A stretch of DNA of 64,000 nucleotides from assembly GCA_905221605.1 (NCBI GenBank), contig CAJNDS010002647.1, forward strand, positions 127,001 through 191,000, in the 5' to 3' direction. Numbering within the stretch: the first letter of the stretch is position 1; every line of letters begins with the position of its first letter. The position numbers were made by a program, and so were the translations under genes. This DNA comes from Symbiodinium natans. Its lineage: Eukaryota; Sar; Dinophyceae; Suessiales; Symbiodiniaceae. Below are positions 22,699 to 33,830 of the stretch, piece after piece. Below the pieces are notes generated by a model. It was not told the origin of the DNA. It saw nothing but the letters and a program-made list of their open reading frames with translations, and ran no database searches.

Positions 22699-23124
22699 TC
22701 ACCTCCGGTTTAAGCTAGTATAAAATTGCAACCCAGCTGGGCCAAAGAATGAGTGCTTGTCAAATGAAGGGGCACCCACCGGTATCAAAGGGTGGTTGTA
22801 AGCAGCAGTGACAGCCACCGAGTTGTTGTCTGCAGGTGTCCACAAGCAAAGCCCCCGGTAGCACAAGGAAGCACCAGGGTCTTGTGAAAACATGCTGGCC
22901 ACTTCCTTGAACAACTTCAACGAGTGGGCCACGAGGCTCAAGGTGGGCATGGCTTCATGGTTAGTGGCTAAACTTTCATAGGACCGAGGAGTATCACACA
23001 TCAAGCACATGCACAGAACATGGAGGAAAGCGAGCTGGGTGCGAGGCGTTGCAAGCATCCCCTCCTCGCAGAACAACAGAATTGGAATGTTTGTAATGGC
23101 TAGCTTAGTGACTCGGAAGTGCAA
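22699..23124 (-). CDS. Unidentified protein, long uninterrupted exon
   Basis: Not recognised, but the 141-residue frame is convincingly protein-like over its length. It contains AITNIPILLFCEEGML, QLAFLHVLCMCLMCDTPRSY, SLVAHSLKLFKEVASMFSQD and a C-terminal part PADNNSVAVTAAYNHPLIPV with DKHSFFGPAGLQFYTSL before the stop at 22699. It is rich in hydrophobic and aromatic residues in the spacing expected of a folded protein. It lies about 1.4 kb beyond the last placed exon of the neighbouring 24.5-29.7 kb gene on the same strand. It could be that gene's 3' exon or a separate gene. Confidence 0.45.
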   Translation of the reverse strand: MHFRVTKLAITNIPILLFCEEGMLATPRTQLAFLHVLCMCLMCDTPRSYESLATNHEAMPTLSLVAHSLKLFKEVASMFSQDPGASLCYRGLCLWTPADNNSVAVTAAYNHPLIPVGAPSFDKHSFFGPAGLQFYTSLNRR

Positions 23125-24483
23125 AGGTCTCTGAATTAATCGCTCTTGGCCTGGTCACGCGGAGAGGCACGGCAGGGTTTCCTGAGTAGCTCGGCACCTT
23201 GGGTCGGGCAGCAAACTGCTCAAGAGCTGTTTCACCCTGTGGCTGAAGAGCTGCCCGTGGTTGCGAGGGATGAGACAAGACCCTCCTCTCCTCTTCTATG
23301 TGGCCCACATCTCCACGGCTGTCTTCTGGCTTGAGGAAGTGGAGAATTCCCCCCTCTCTTCCTTCCTTGCAGCGCTCTTGGCCCGCCCCTTGAAGGGAAC
23401 GAGCTGCCTGAAGGCGAGCATCCAATCGAGTCTCGGCCCCCTGGGCATTCGGGCCTCACTAGCAGCCTTTCCATATCATGCCCATATCAACCCCCCCCCT
23501 TTGTGTAAGTCCCTTTCGCCCTCTGTGAAGGCCTCCCACTCATGCGGCAGGGATTGGGGTGGTTTTGGTCAGACCCTTTCTTTGACAAGACGCCCCCGAG
23601 TTAATCCCCCCATGCCACCAATCACGGGCGAGCTTTAGTGACACATGTCCAGGGAGTTTGGGATGAAAGCTACTAGACCGAGCCCAGCCGTGGGGTGAAA
23701 CGCAGTGGGATCAGGGGTGTTACCAAGACCAAACTCCAGGGCGTCAGAAGAGGCTTCCGGCTTCCGGGCAAAGGAAGGAAGAAGGCCTTGACTTTGCACA
23801 TCTTTGCACCTTTGCTAGTTGCACTCCATGGGTCGTCGCCCCTGTTGGTGCCCTCCAGCCTCCCGTCCCAGGGTTACATGCAATGGGCCCGGATCTCTGG
23901 TCTTGCGGGATGCTGAAGGGTGCATAAAGCCCACAAAGTTCGCATCTCAAGTCCAATCATCTGTATCTGATGGCACTGGCTTTTCAACACAGGGTGAGGC
24001 AACAGTCTGTACAAGTAGCGCTGCCTACCAGTAACTTTGTATCAAACTGGGCCCGAGGCCAACAGGCGTCCGCGCTGGGGACCAAGTCGAATTGATCAAG
24101 AAAAGAACCAAGCTAAGTGTGCCTGCAACTCTTTGGGCACTCCTTGGGACTCGCACTGACAGTTCTTCTGGCCCAGGCTTCTAGAGGTCTTGAGTTTGTA
24201 CAACGGATACTGTACCGCTGGTCTGGGACTGCAAGCGTGAACTGACAAAGAAACCCCAAGGAATTGGATGCCCTGCACAGAAACAGTTGAATGTGAGACC
24301 TGCCACAGCTCACTATGCACTCTCACTGGTCATCTTCGAGGAACATCTGCGGCGAGGCGGCGCTGAGCCGTGACACATCTCAGCTCACGCAGCTTATACG
24401 CAGGACTGTGTACAAAGTCAAATGTCAAAGCATGATGCCAGTCACCTTGCAGTCTCCAGTAATTCCACTTGCAATTGAGGAGC
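23125..24483. other. No assigned gene
   Basis: Frames are open on both strands. A minus-strand acidic/basic segment near 23280-23400 (CKEGREGGILHFLKPEDSRG) is weakly protein-like. Missing 3' exons of the upstream gene may be here, but I could not place them. Confidence 0.3.
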
Positions 24484-27400
24484 TGCTTTGGTTGACAAGT
24501 GCCTTTGCAGGTCTCTGATGGATGGTGGATGCCATGATCAGAGAGGACCGCTCCACTCGTTCTATCGGGTTCACGTTGTCCTGGACGAAGGGCTGGCATA
24601 AGCTAATTGAAATGAGATGATCTACTGATTGATGCATTTTCCAGCGACAGACGGGTGCAGGGGACTTGGTGCGCATGTATACATACTGCAGAGAGAGTGA
24701 TCTATACAATATAAAGATCGAGATATACCTTTTACATATAGATCCATAATGCCATTACTGCTACGATTATTCGTTGTTAATACTTCAATAGCTCAGGTTT
24801 GTTTTTTTGAAGCCTGAATGCCTCGCACCTCATGGCTACAGACATAGCAAGCCAGCACCAGTATCGCCCAGAACATGCTGCGCAACAAAAACGTTGCTTC
24901 CCCACCAAGGCGTGCGCGACCAAATTTATCTGGCATCACAAGCTCGTGTGTTTGCGGGGAAGCTACCAAAGGTACTCAGTCCCCACAAAGCGCGGGCACG
25001 ACAACATTTAGTATCACTTAGCTGCTCAGTTAAACATGCACGAGTTGCGGTTTGGCAACAAACCGGGCAGTCTTTGCGAAGTGATTCTTAGAACGACCTT
25101 GTCTCAGACCACAACAGAGAATCCAATGATGTTGTCGCTTCGACGCACAAGGCGTCATCTCTTGCATTTCAACGCCTCGCAGCCCTAATCAACCGAACTT
25201 TGCCCTAATCAATCGAACTTTGCCAAACCAGAAGCTGGAACAGCGCACTGACTTCCCAGCAGTCCTGGATGGCACACTCCGTAACCGTTTTGTCAAAGCC
25301 TTGGTCCACAGAGCACTGCAATGGTAGACTGGAAGACACTTGGCTTGGCATTTGCTCCTGCATTAAAACAAATGTACGTGTTATATAGAAAAAATCTATA
25401 TACATACGTATGTGTATGTAAATATACTTGCATGTGTACATAAAATGCGGCCGAGCAAATAGGGGGCCATGACTTCAAACGATCGCCCAGCCACAATGCG
25501 TCGCCGCGATGACGATGTGGAGTGTGGCGTGGCTGAGCTCCAGAGCTCCCGATCTAGGTGGCAAAAAACTCAATTTACAATGCTTCAAGCTATACCAAGA
25601 TGTGGACATGATCGAGGATGAACGAGGCTTCGGCACGCTTTGCTACACTTTGCTCAATACAAGAAGAAGAAGAAGAAGAAACGAGTGAAAGTGTCAGGGA
25701 ACTCCGATATTCTGCTGGTGGAAGTTGCAGACTGAGCTATTTTCAAGCTCGCGGCTTGCTGCTGCTGATTTCGCTTGCGGTCACATCCCAACTGCCAACT
25801 TGCCCGGTCAACGATCCGTACTGTGCATTCCAAGCTGCTTCGTTATGGCGTCAAGCAGATCGAAAGCTGCATCCTGCGGCTGCAGGGGCAAATGCAGCCA
25901 AGCCGAACTCCTTTCAATTAGCACATTACTCCTTTTAACTGGCACCAGGAGACCTTTTTGGGGTTTCGGAATTCCACTTTCCCCCACATATCCAGCGAAA
26001 ACAAGAGCTCAATGTCAGCCGGCAGATAACACGCCAACATCCCGGACACATCCGGACCGCAAGACATTCAGGTGGAGCTGCCATCCTTCTCGCGCTTCTG
26101 GTCGTCAGTGCTGAGACTCGACGTGGCCGGCTGTGATAGCAAAGACTTCTGAGATGTCTTGCTCCATGTGCTTCCTGTCGGGTTTCAGTGACCGCTGCAA
26201 GCTTCACGCGTGCTTCCGCCTGACTGACCCCACGTGCTCACATGGGTGTGTTGGCGAATCTGTCTGAGGCGTTTCGCGTGGCAAAGCGCAAGGTCACAGA
26301 AGGCGTCTCTTTGTTTTAGGTTGGGAGCCACCAGATACAAGCGCCTGGGTTGATAATCGTCGGGCGCAGCGCGCTGTCCGGGTCCTGGCAGGTCGCGGGC
26401 ATGACTTAAACGACTTAAGGAGCTGACGATAAGGGCATCTCATGCAAGCTCACATCCAGGTCGGAAGAATGCAGGAGCAGGAGTCCAGCTTCTCAAACTG
26501 CTCGTCCAGCTCCTGAGGAACCTGCACTCTCTGAGCTTGCGCAATGTCTCCGCGCAAAGGACTATGCAAAGCAATCGTACGACTCAATCAGCCTTATCTT
26601 GCCAAGTGATACATCGGGGGATGTCAACCGGGGCCTGCGTGTAGTCCCTCGTGGCAGCCCCGTCCGCAGCAGCTCCACCACCTGCAAGCCACAAGGGATG
26701 ACGGAAAGGCCTGCACAGACAAGCAGATTTCTTATCACCCGTGAAAACCGTGGGTGTGGCCTGAAGCAACACTTCACGGTTTTAATGTCGTAGTTACCTT
26801 TTCTAAACCTCTGGGCCATTCCCTCGACACCTCGCAAATTCCTAAGGTGGAAGACCGCAATTGGAACAAATTGCAAGCTGCCCTTCCAGCAACTCAAGCG
26901 TGCCTTGGGTCTGCTGGCTCGGATTTTCGGGCCCCTCCTGCAAACCACACTGGTATTTCTGCTGAATGCACCACCGCTATTTAGATTTCTATAGGACGTA
27001 CTACAGAGGCTTCACGTTTGGAGTCGCTGGTGTCACCATGCGTCCCTGTTTCGCTCTCGGATTGACGGACAAAGCGGAAAGGATCGGAAAAGCTCCTTCG
27101 CCTTGGAGTCCGAGGAATCGGCAGCTTCCTGCGGCACAGGGTCGAATCTAAAAGCTGTGCAGAACACACAGAGCTCAGGACAAGTGCGTCATGTCCTGTG
27201 AATTGGGTGGCACGGCTTCGCCAGTCATCTCTAGCACAACTTCGCTCGCCCTGTTGAGGCCATCGGAGGGACAAATTTTGGCTCGGGTCACAGGTCCACC
27301 ATTGGTATCTTGGCTTGTGCCACTATCGTGGAGAAAAGACCCGGGGAATCTTGATGACTTGGCTTGGCTTGGCTACCCAATGCGCGTGGTTTGTGAGGTT

Positions 27401-29712
27401 CTCTTGCATTCGCTTGCCATCTTCCCGTCACGGCATTGACAGCGGCCGAACCGTGAGAGCTTGCCAAAAAGTTACGAGCTTCGAAATGCCCTGCCTGGCT
27501 TCTCTTTGCCTGACAAGCCAAAATGCATGTGTGAACGTATGCCTTGCGATGTTTGACGCATCCCAGTTTGAGGCCCACGCTTGCATTTCTTTCTCTTGAT
27601 TTTCTTCAAGCCTCAAGGAGACTCAAGGGTCCGAGGATTGAACCAGTCTGGGTCACGGTGCTCTTGATGTGCCTTCTTGTTCCATTTCCTTTTTCTCTTC
27701 AATGGCTAGATCCAGCATCATGTCCTGAGCTCATGCAAAGATGCTGGTCGACATTGCATTCCATGCAGCGATGGTGACTGGCAGCATCTCCCGAAACAGT
27801 GCAAAGGGTAATCAAAGAGAACTGCTATCGCTGTGGAGCCGTGCGAATCTGCGGGCGTGCTCGTGGCTCTCGTTGTGACTGTGGCTCGTGCACATTCTTA
27901 TTCACGCACGACCTTCTCGGTGTTTACTTGTGTGTACCACAACGACCCAGACGTCGTTTTCATTAGCAAGCGCAGCAGTTCGCAGCAGTTCGCAGCAGTT
28001 CGCAGCAGTTCGCAGCACTTCGCAGTTTTGTTGTCTCATCAGGGTCTTGGCCTCGGAGCGGTCTTGGGCATGCACTTGGAAAGTTCTGGTCTTACGAACT
28101 CTGGAATCCTACCAAGCTGTCCCTGGCTTTAGTACAAACAGGTGTTTCGGACCGTTTTTAAGTTCATGCAGCATGCATGTCTACTCATGAGATATGTGGA
28201 GACGAAAGTGAAGATCAAATGACAAGCAAGTCGAGGCCGGGAGGCCTCATCAACGGCGCACGCCGTCAAGCACTCCATCACCTTGAGAAGGTGGCAATCC
28301 AGTGTCATTTTCTGCTTGTGTTGCTTGTGTTGCTTGTGTTGCTTGTGTTGCTTTTGTTCAGTAATTCTACACTGAGAGGCAGGCTGGTGCTCATTAGACT
28401 CATGAGACAATTAGCATCGGAGCATCGGAGAGGGGGACTGGCACTGGCGATTTGTAGACTCGTAGCTACGAGCTATCTGCAGCTTACCAGACGATCCGAG
28501 GTGCCTCCTCACGCTCAGCGCGCAACTGCAAGTGCGGGCCTGAGATGGCCATCCCTTTCGTGAAACCTTTTGTGAACACAAGTGCACAGGCACACCTTAA
28601 TAAGCTCGGCTGCCAATATCCAGACAGCGACAAAAAGGGCAGAGGTATGGAGGCATCGAGCCCCTGACGAAAGTACTCCTCCTCCCGGCGTCGCTCCTCG
28701 ATTTCCCTCCTCTTCTCCTCATCAATCATGTCGAACATGGCCTTGACCTTGCTGGTTCCGAGATGGTGGGCCAGACAAAGGCTCACATTCTACATTGCTA
28801 TAATTCGTGTTTCGGATACTTCCGCCGGGACATGTCGTGCCTCTTTTGCAACAAAACTGCTGGCAATGGAAGGCCAAGAGGCGTGGCCCCGCACGGCGGC
28901 CACACGCTCCGCAGGCCGTGCCGGTGGTGCGAAAGTGCCAGGTGCAGGGCTGTCATCATAAGAGAGGAGGTCACTCGGAATCTGGTACCTGGCAAATTCT
29001 TGCCGTCCTATGCAACTAAGGGCGTTGCTTCGGGAAGGTCTTGGCCAAAATGAAGAAGAGCGTAGCATGCCAAGAGCACGTGAGGAAAAGGTTCAAGAGG
29101 TCCTGGGTGAGCTTGATCTCCTGCCGTGTGGATATGAGTGCAGAAGCGCCGACGTTGCAGTGTGCATATGTTTGACAGCATCGCCTTCGTGAGGCTGTCT
29201 TCCGCAAGGTTCAACAACTTCTCAAGTTGCGGCTTGATCTGCACCACGGCAACACCAAACAAGGTGCTTTCAAGCTGCATTGCCTCAGTTGGCCATACAC
29301 ATCCTCTCACGGTCTTGCATCGTATGAATAGAATTGCTTACGGAAGCTACATCTACCTAAGCAGGTGTGACCTGTCAGTGCAAGTTGCTCGGAAAGCTTT
29401 TGCAAACGCTTGCTGCTCCGGGGATAGGGAGGCGATTGCATCCTTGAACTCCTTCGGCGTAGGAATGACTGACAGCTCCAGCGGTATGGTGAGTTCATCC
29501 TTGTTCTGCACGATGGCCGCATAGGTTGGGTCAAAGGTGGTCGCCGAAGTAACTCTGCCTACCAACACGACCATCGAGCTGAACTGTCTGGCCCTGGACG
29601 TCAGGAAGAGCTTGCTGCCACTCTGCCCCGAGAAGCTGTGGGATAGCCATCCATGCAGGTGCACATTCCCGGAGAAGTTCACTGTAGTAGAGGCGTTGAG
29701 GTCAAACGACAT
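24484..29712 (-). CDS. Conserved dinoflagellate protein of unknown function, 12 exons placed
   Basis: I recognise the segment order from many dinoflagellate predicted proteins, where a function is not established. ATG at 29710-29712 starts MSFDLNASTTVNFSG. Exons: 29389-29712; 29185-29283 (AMQLESTLFG, VQIKPQLEKLL); 29080-29120 (EIKLTQDLLNLF); 28883-28988 (YQIPSDLLSYDD); about 28660-28747 (VKAMFDMIDEEKRREIEER); 26635-26681 (ATRDYTQ); 26486-26521 (VPQELDEQFEKL); 26345-26384 (DPDSALRPTIINPG); 26086-26174 (STWSKTSQKSLLSQP); about 25838-25873 (DAAFDLLDAITK); 25265 to about 25357 (GFDKTVTECAIQ); and from 24580 (DNVNPIERVERSS, MASTIHQRPAKAL). Nine junctions are exactly in phase: five GC, three GA and one GT donor, all with AG|G acceptors. 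The end of the fifth exon, the boundary between 25838 and 25357 and the 3' end are unresolved, and exons may be missing in the 2-kb gap 26682-28659. The charged 'DEEKRREIEERRREEE' part should form a helix. No transmembrane segment. The placed part shows no stop or frameshift, so the gene looks intact. Confidence 0.82.
24690..24780. repeat. AT-rich segment inside an intron
   Basis: About 90 bases poor in G and C, with ATATA and TACAT units, in the 684-base intron before the last placed exon of the conserved dinoflagellate gene. A second similar block lies in the same intron region at 25370-25445. Confidence 0.6.
25370..25445. repeat. TA/TG-rich segment (TATATAC, TACGTATGTGTATG)
   Basis: Alternating pyrimidine-purine steps over about 75 bases, immediately upstream of an exon of the conserved dinoflagellate gene, so within an intron. 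Such steps are flexible and slip easily. Confidence 0.6.
27971..28026 (+). repeat. Ten-base minisatellite CGCAGCAGTT, about 5.5 copies
   Basis: Five head-to-tail copies, the fifth with one change (CGCAGCACTT), plus a partial sixth. It lies in the long undefined intron of the conserved dinoflagellate gene. Confidence 0.9.
28312..28358 (+). repeat. Nine-base minisatellite TTGCTTGTG, about 5 copies
   Basis: Near-perfect tandem copies ending in a variant TTGCTTTTG. The unit is a multiple of three, so on the minus strand one frame reads repeated Lys-Gln-His; I see no sign that this is translated. Same intron region as the ten-base minisatellite. Confidence 0.85.
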
Positions 29713-32700
29713 GGTCACCGGCTTGGTGCTGCACTGTGAGATAGTGACCTAGATTCGAGATGGGCTTGAAGTCACACATCTGGTGCTTATCAGGGAAGAC
29801 TACATCCTATACAGGCTAAAAACCTCGAAAATGCTCCTCGTCTTCGGGTCTACTATCAGATTCCATCATGTCCTCCCATTGCTCCGCATGACAGTCGGCA
29901 CACTACTGCTGGCCAGGGGCAACAGGCGACCGTATGCTGCCACCGTCTATAAGGCCGACGGCTTCCTCATCTATGCTTACTGTTCCTTCCGGCGAATGAT
30001 TCTCGGAGCGCCTCACTGAGAAGCAGAACCTTGGCCACTCGAACCCTGCAGAACTTGAGAGAATCTCTTGAGGCCTCTGACCCCAGCATAATCAGTGCAG
30101 TTTGCCAGCAGTTCCTGTCCTACAGCACAATGGAAACACAAAGCGAATGTGATGTCACTTCGGCATTTGGCCTCCAAATTCCATTAGACTGCACATCCGA
30201 GACCCGGATGTGAGTGCCCGTAGTGGAAGAATGGAGCACTGCGTCAAAGATTCAGCAACATCATGGAGAGTTCCCGCAAGTCTCCAAGGAACCACCACAC
30301 TCCCATCCAGGGTTTGGGCTTCTTCTGGCTACGGAGGAAACCGTCGCGCACTGGGGCCGACTACCTGATCCTCAACCTATCCCGTACACACACGGAAGCA
30401 TGTCAGGCAGCGCAGTGGCTGAGCAACCGTCCCTCACAGCTACATGATTAATTCGGCTCCAAGAAGCTGTTTCGGCCGGTAACAGTCCAGAAAGAGCTTC
30501 CTTGCAACGGTCATGGTTAGTTACAGTTAGTGATCTTGCCAGGCCACCAGACACGAGAACTTCAAAAATCTCATTCGATGAACGTCACTGTTGACAAGAG
30601 GGATCTCTCCAGCAGGTGGGGGGGTGGGGGGGTGGGGGGGGAGTCGGGAAGAAACCGAGACATGAGTCGAGAAAGAAGGCACGAGTCCGGCAAACGGTGG
30701 GGGCGTGAATGAACAAAACAAGGGTGTTAGGAGGTAGAAGTGTGAGTCGGAAACCCAGATGCAGGCGCTTGTCAGGAAAATGGGGCCCTTGGACCCGAAC
30801 ATAACTTTGGCGGACTCGGGGTCTAAGCTCTCTTCAAGAAAAATCGCATGTCGTGAGAGGGGCTTTGGTTGCATTGTAGAATCGCACTTCCCTTACAGAC
30901 TTGACTTGACTTGATCGGACTGTAGTGCCACCTAAGTGGCGGCGTCCCAAAACTCGTGCTGAATTCGGGTTGCATTGTAGAATCACACTTCCCTTACAGA
31001 ACAGACAAGACGTGCCATGAGACGAGGGCGAGGGACAGGCGTTAAGAGCAATATGGAACTAACCTTTCATTTCAGCAATAAAATCGGGTTTCAAAGTACG
31101 ATCCTCTGACAAAAAAACATCATGAGATACATGAGGTCCACTTTCCTTGGTTACGGCAATTCAACTAAGATTTCCTTTTCCTTGTGATGCTAAGCATGAA
31201 AAGACGCAATGAGAGGGGCGGGTTCGGCGGTAGAAGACAATCTTACAGCCCAACAAATCCCTCGCTGCCCAAACCCGTAAACCCATGCGCAAGGCCCTGA
31301 TTTAAAAACGATGACTCGCGAATTGTTTTTCCTGACTCGCGTGCCGAGGCTTTTCGCGGACTCGTGCCTGCCGACTGCCCTGACATGTGCCTCAAATTTG
31401 TCTGACTCATCTGCCTGGCTCATGATTTCTTTTTCTGATTCCTACTTCTACACCAGCCCGTGGGTCAGAACCACGTTGTGTGCTGGCTACAGTGTTACAG
31501 TATTTCTTGTCAAAGGTTCCGGTAGTGGAACTGCATGTATGCAGCAAACTCGGCAGGGCCGATCTCTTTGCCAATCGCAGCCACGAGCTGTTGTCGGAGC
31601 ATACCTGGCAATCGACAAAGGAAATTGGTCCCAGCCAGCCTCTCAAAGGAACCCAGACACGCCTTCCACGTAATCCACAGTTCTCTTCCACGTTTCACAC
31701 ACATCGCGAGAATGAAGCAATATAGCCACTGCATGAACTTCGACTGCTCGTATAAGTCCTTAGGTTTCTGAGATTCTCTCTGTGGATGGTGCTAAAATGC
31801 TAAAATGGGAGCAGCTGTTGAGGGCATGCGTGATATCTCTGGCAAGAGCTTCCGTCATCTCCTGGAAAGGCAAGGTCTGCATTGCTTCGATGCTCCTCCA
31901 AAGCAGCGCGGCTAGCTCGCACAGGCTATTGCATGATATTGCATGCTAGGCCTGGTCATCGCCAAGCCTTACGGCCTTTTTTACCACACCCAGAAGCCAA
32001 AAGTCAAGTGCGCAACACGGCAGCTCCTCGAGGCATCTGAGCTCCTCTGCAAGGAAGCGATTCCCATCTCCGATGGATAGAACCGGACCTTCGGTGCTCC
32101 CATTCGCCAGAAAGAACTACAACTTGCAAACTGAGCATGAGGAAACTGAAGCAGGATTCCACTGCCGCCGTTGTGTCCCGTAAGGCAACCATCACTTGTC
32201 TCTCATGGCTCTCTGCCGGCAACTAGCTGTACGAACTCTCATAGTTGCCATGCTGCCAGGACAAGCCCGAACCGTTACCCAGCAATCAGGGCGAACCAAG
32301 GCGTAGCATTCGAATTACTCGAAACCCCAATCCCCGAGAGGAAGCGGTAGTCCTATCCGTGTCGTTGACCATGAAGGTACGTTAGGGGGGTGGGGCACGT
32401 GGAGCATTCCCGTTTCGTGTGCCTTGCGCCGGCTCGCTCGACTGCAGCACAGCCAGAAGACCTCCAGGCAGCCAAGCGGCTGGGAGCTTGACAGAATCTT
32501 ACATTGGTTTCTGCTCTCAGCGGCGGCTGACCGCTGGAATCGCGGACCTGCCCTCGACGATGCACACGGACCACACATGACTCTAGGGGTTGTTTGGATC
32601 CATTCGGGTCCCTTCCTGGATCTTTGAGGGATGCTCTCAAAGGCTTAGGGCCGGCCTGGAGGTGGGGCTTCCGGCTCAGTGTGTCCGGCACCGTCCTGAT

Positions 32701-32953
32701 TTCGTGACAAGCAGTGAAGGGGTGAAGGTTGCAACTGTTGCTGGAGTCTATGGTGCTACGAAGCTACAGTATGAGCTTTAGAGTTTTAGAGGATACTTGC
32801 CAAATCAATTTGGGCATTGACGCTCTGTTGTCAGCCCACCCTGTGCGACGGGGCATGCATGCGAAGCTGCAAGTGGACCTGCTTCCAAGACATGAAATGA
32901 ACACGCTAGAGGAAGGGGGAAACATGCTGAGATGCGTGAGTATGCATGGCAGG
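29713..32953. other. Region upstream of the conserved dinoflagellate gene, gene-poor
   Basis: It should contain the 5' end of that gene's transcript; dinoflagellate messengers receive a trans-spliced leader at an AG, and several AG sites lie just above the ATG at 29712. It also holds T/G-rich runs near 30620-30650, a 33-base direct repeat (30867-31000) and, near 31310-31400, several ACTCG units. On the opposite strand those give a Ser/Arg-rich frame (31190-31423), probably low complexity. A plus-strand frame at 32729-32959 is somewhat protein-like but has no partner. Confidence 0.35.
30867..31000. repeat. 33-base direct repeat, two copies 101 bases apart
   Basis: Copies at 30867-30899 and 30968-31000 start GGTTGCATTGTAGAATC and end CTTCCCTTACAGA, differing at one base. 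Between them is a short ACTTG tandem. They could be two units of a longer 101-base period or ends of a small inserted element. Confidence 0.85.
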
Positions 32954-33268
32954 TCATGACTTGTTCCAAGCATCGAACATAAGGGGAAGGACTGGCACAA
33001 AGATCGACTCCGGCGAGAAGACGCTGTCATCAGGCTTTCGCGGCTGGACGGTTCGTAGGTGGTGAAAGTAGTCAGCAACATACTGTGTCCAATATGCGAA
33101 AGAATTGAAGTGATCCATGGCCAGATTGGTCTCCAGATTTCGACGCGGGGTTTTGCAGTCCGGGCCAGTCCGATTGATTCGAAATTCAGGGGCCACCTGG
33201 TCATTGCTCACCAGGCACTTCACCAGCCAGGTGATGTTGACCTCATCAAGATGCTTGGAAAACTGCAA
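32954..33268 (-). CDS. Unidentified protein, aromatic-rich exon
   Basis: I cannot name the family. The 104-residue frame is strongly protein-like: HLDEVNITWLVKCLVSNDQV, FRINRTGPDCKTPRRN, AMDHFNSFAYWTQYVADYFH and SPESIFVPVLPLMFDAWNKS before the stop. High aromatic content and regular charge spacing argue against chance. A plus-strand frame over part of it is much weaker. It probably forms one gene with the coding-like segments at 33.4-34.9 kb on the same strand, but I could not prove the splices. Confidence 0.5.
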   Translation of the reverse strand: MQFSKHLDEVNITWLVKCLVSNDQVAPEFRINRTGPDCKTPRRNLETNLAMDHFNSFAYWTQYVADYFHHLRTVQPRKPDDSVFSPESIFVPVLPLMFDAWNKS

Positions 33269-33368
33269 GGCTGCAACTAGACTAGACGTGAAGAGACCCC
33301 AGCTTCTTTTCCCAGGGCTACTAAGGGCGGCTAATAAGCCTTTTTAAGGACTCGCCTTCAAGCACTTC

Positions 33369-33830
33369 CTACCTACCCCCAGCCCAGGCCCCAACACAAC
33401 TCCAAAAAAGACTCCCCGAAGTTCGTGTTTTTCCAGCGTCTCCTGCCTCTTGGTTGATGGCGGGAACTCTTGCTTCTGGATACGGTGCGGGGGCCTTTGT
33501 TGTGGTCTTCAGCTCTGCGACTCCCGTGTGGCTCGCAAGGACCACCCGGCTGGCAGCGTCTGCGCCGACTCCACAGAAAGCTTCCAACGCGTAGGTGGCT
33601 TCAAACTTCCAGAAATACTCGGTGATCTTCGTGACAACCTGCCGCAAGGAGCAGATTGCTACTAGAGGGCTCGGAACAGCCAGACTGTTCAGCTCCATTG
33701 ACATCTTGTGCCGCCCAGAAGTGCGTGAACACTTGACTCTTTTCTTATGTGTCGATGCTTGTTGTTGTGAGCTAGACAGTTTGACAACTGAAAGTACGAG
33801 TGCACCCAGCACACGACACCAGTCTAACAT
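33369..33830 (-). CDS. Unidentified protein segment
   Basis: Not recognised. Within a 153-residue frame the part from KMSMELNSLAVPSPLVAICS through RQVVTKITEYFWKFEATYAL and EAFCGVGADAASRVVLASHT reads as real protein. It ends in an Ala/Pro/Thr-rich stretch (KTTTKAPAPYPEARVPA). It lies upstream of the aromatic-rich exon on the same strand. Exact exon ends are unknown. Confidence 0.4.
   Translation of the reverse strand: MLDWCRVLGALVLSVVKLSSSQQQASTHKKRVKCSRTSGRHKMSMELNSLAVPSPLVAICSLRQVVTKITEYFWKFEATYALEAFCGVGADAASRVVLASHTGVAELKTTTKAPAPYPEARVPAINQEAGDAGKTRTSGSLFWSCVGAWAGGR

Noticed and set aside
24807-25091. 94-residue plus-strand frame
   Set aside because: It lies wholly inside a well-placed intron of the minus-strand conserved gene.
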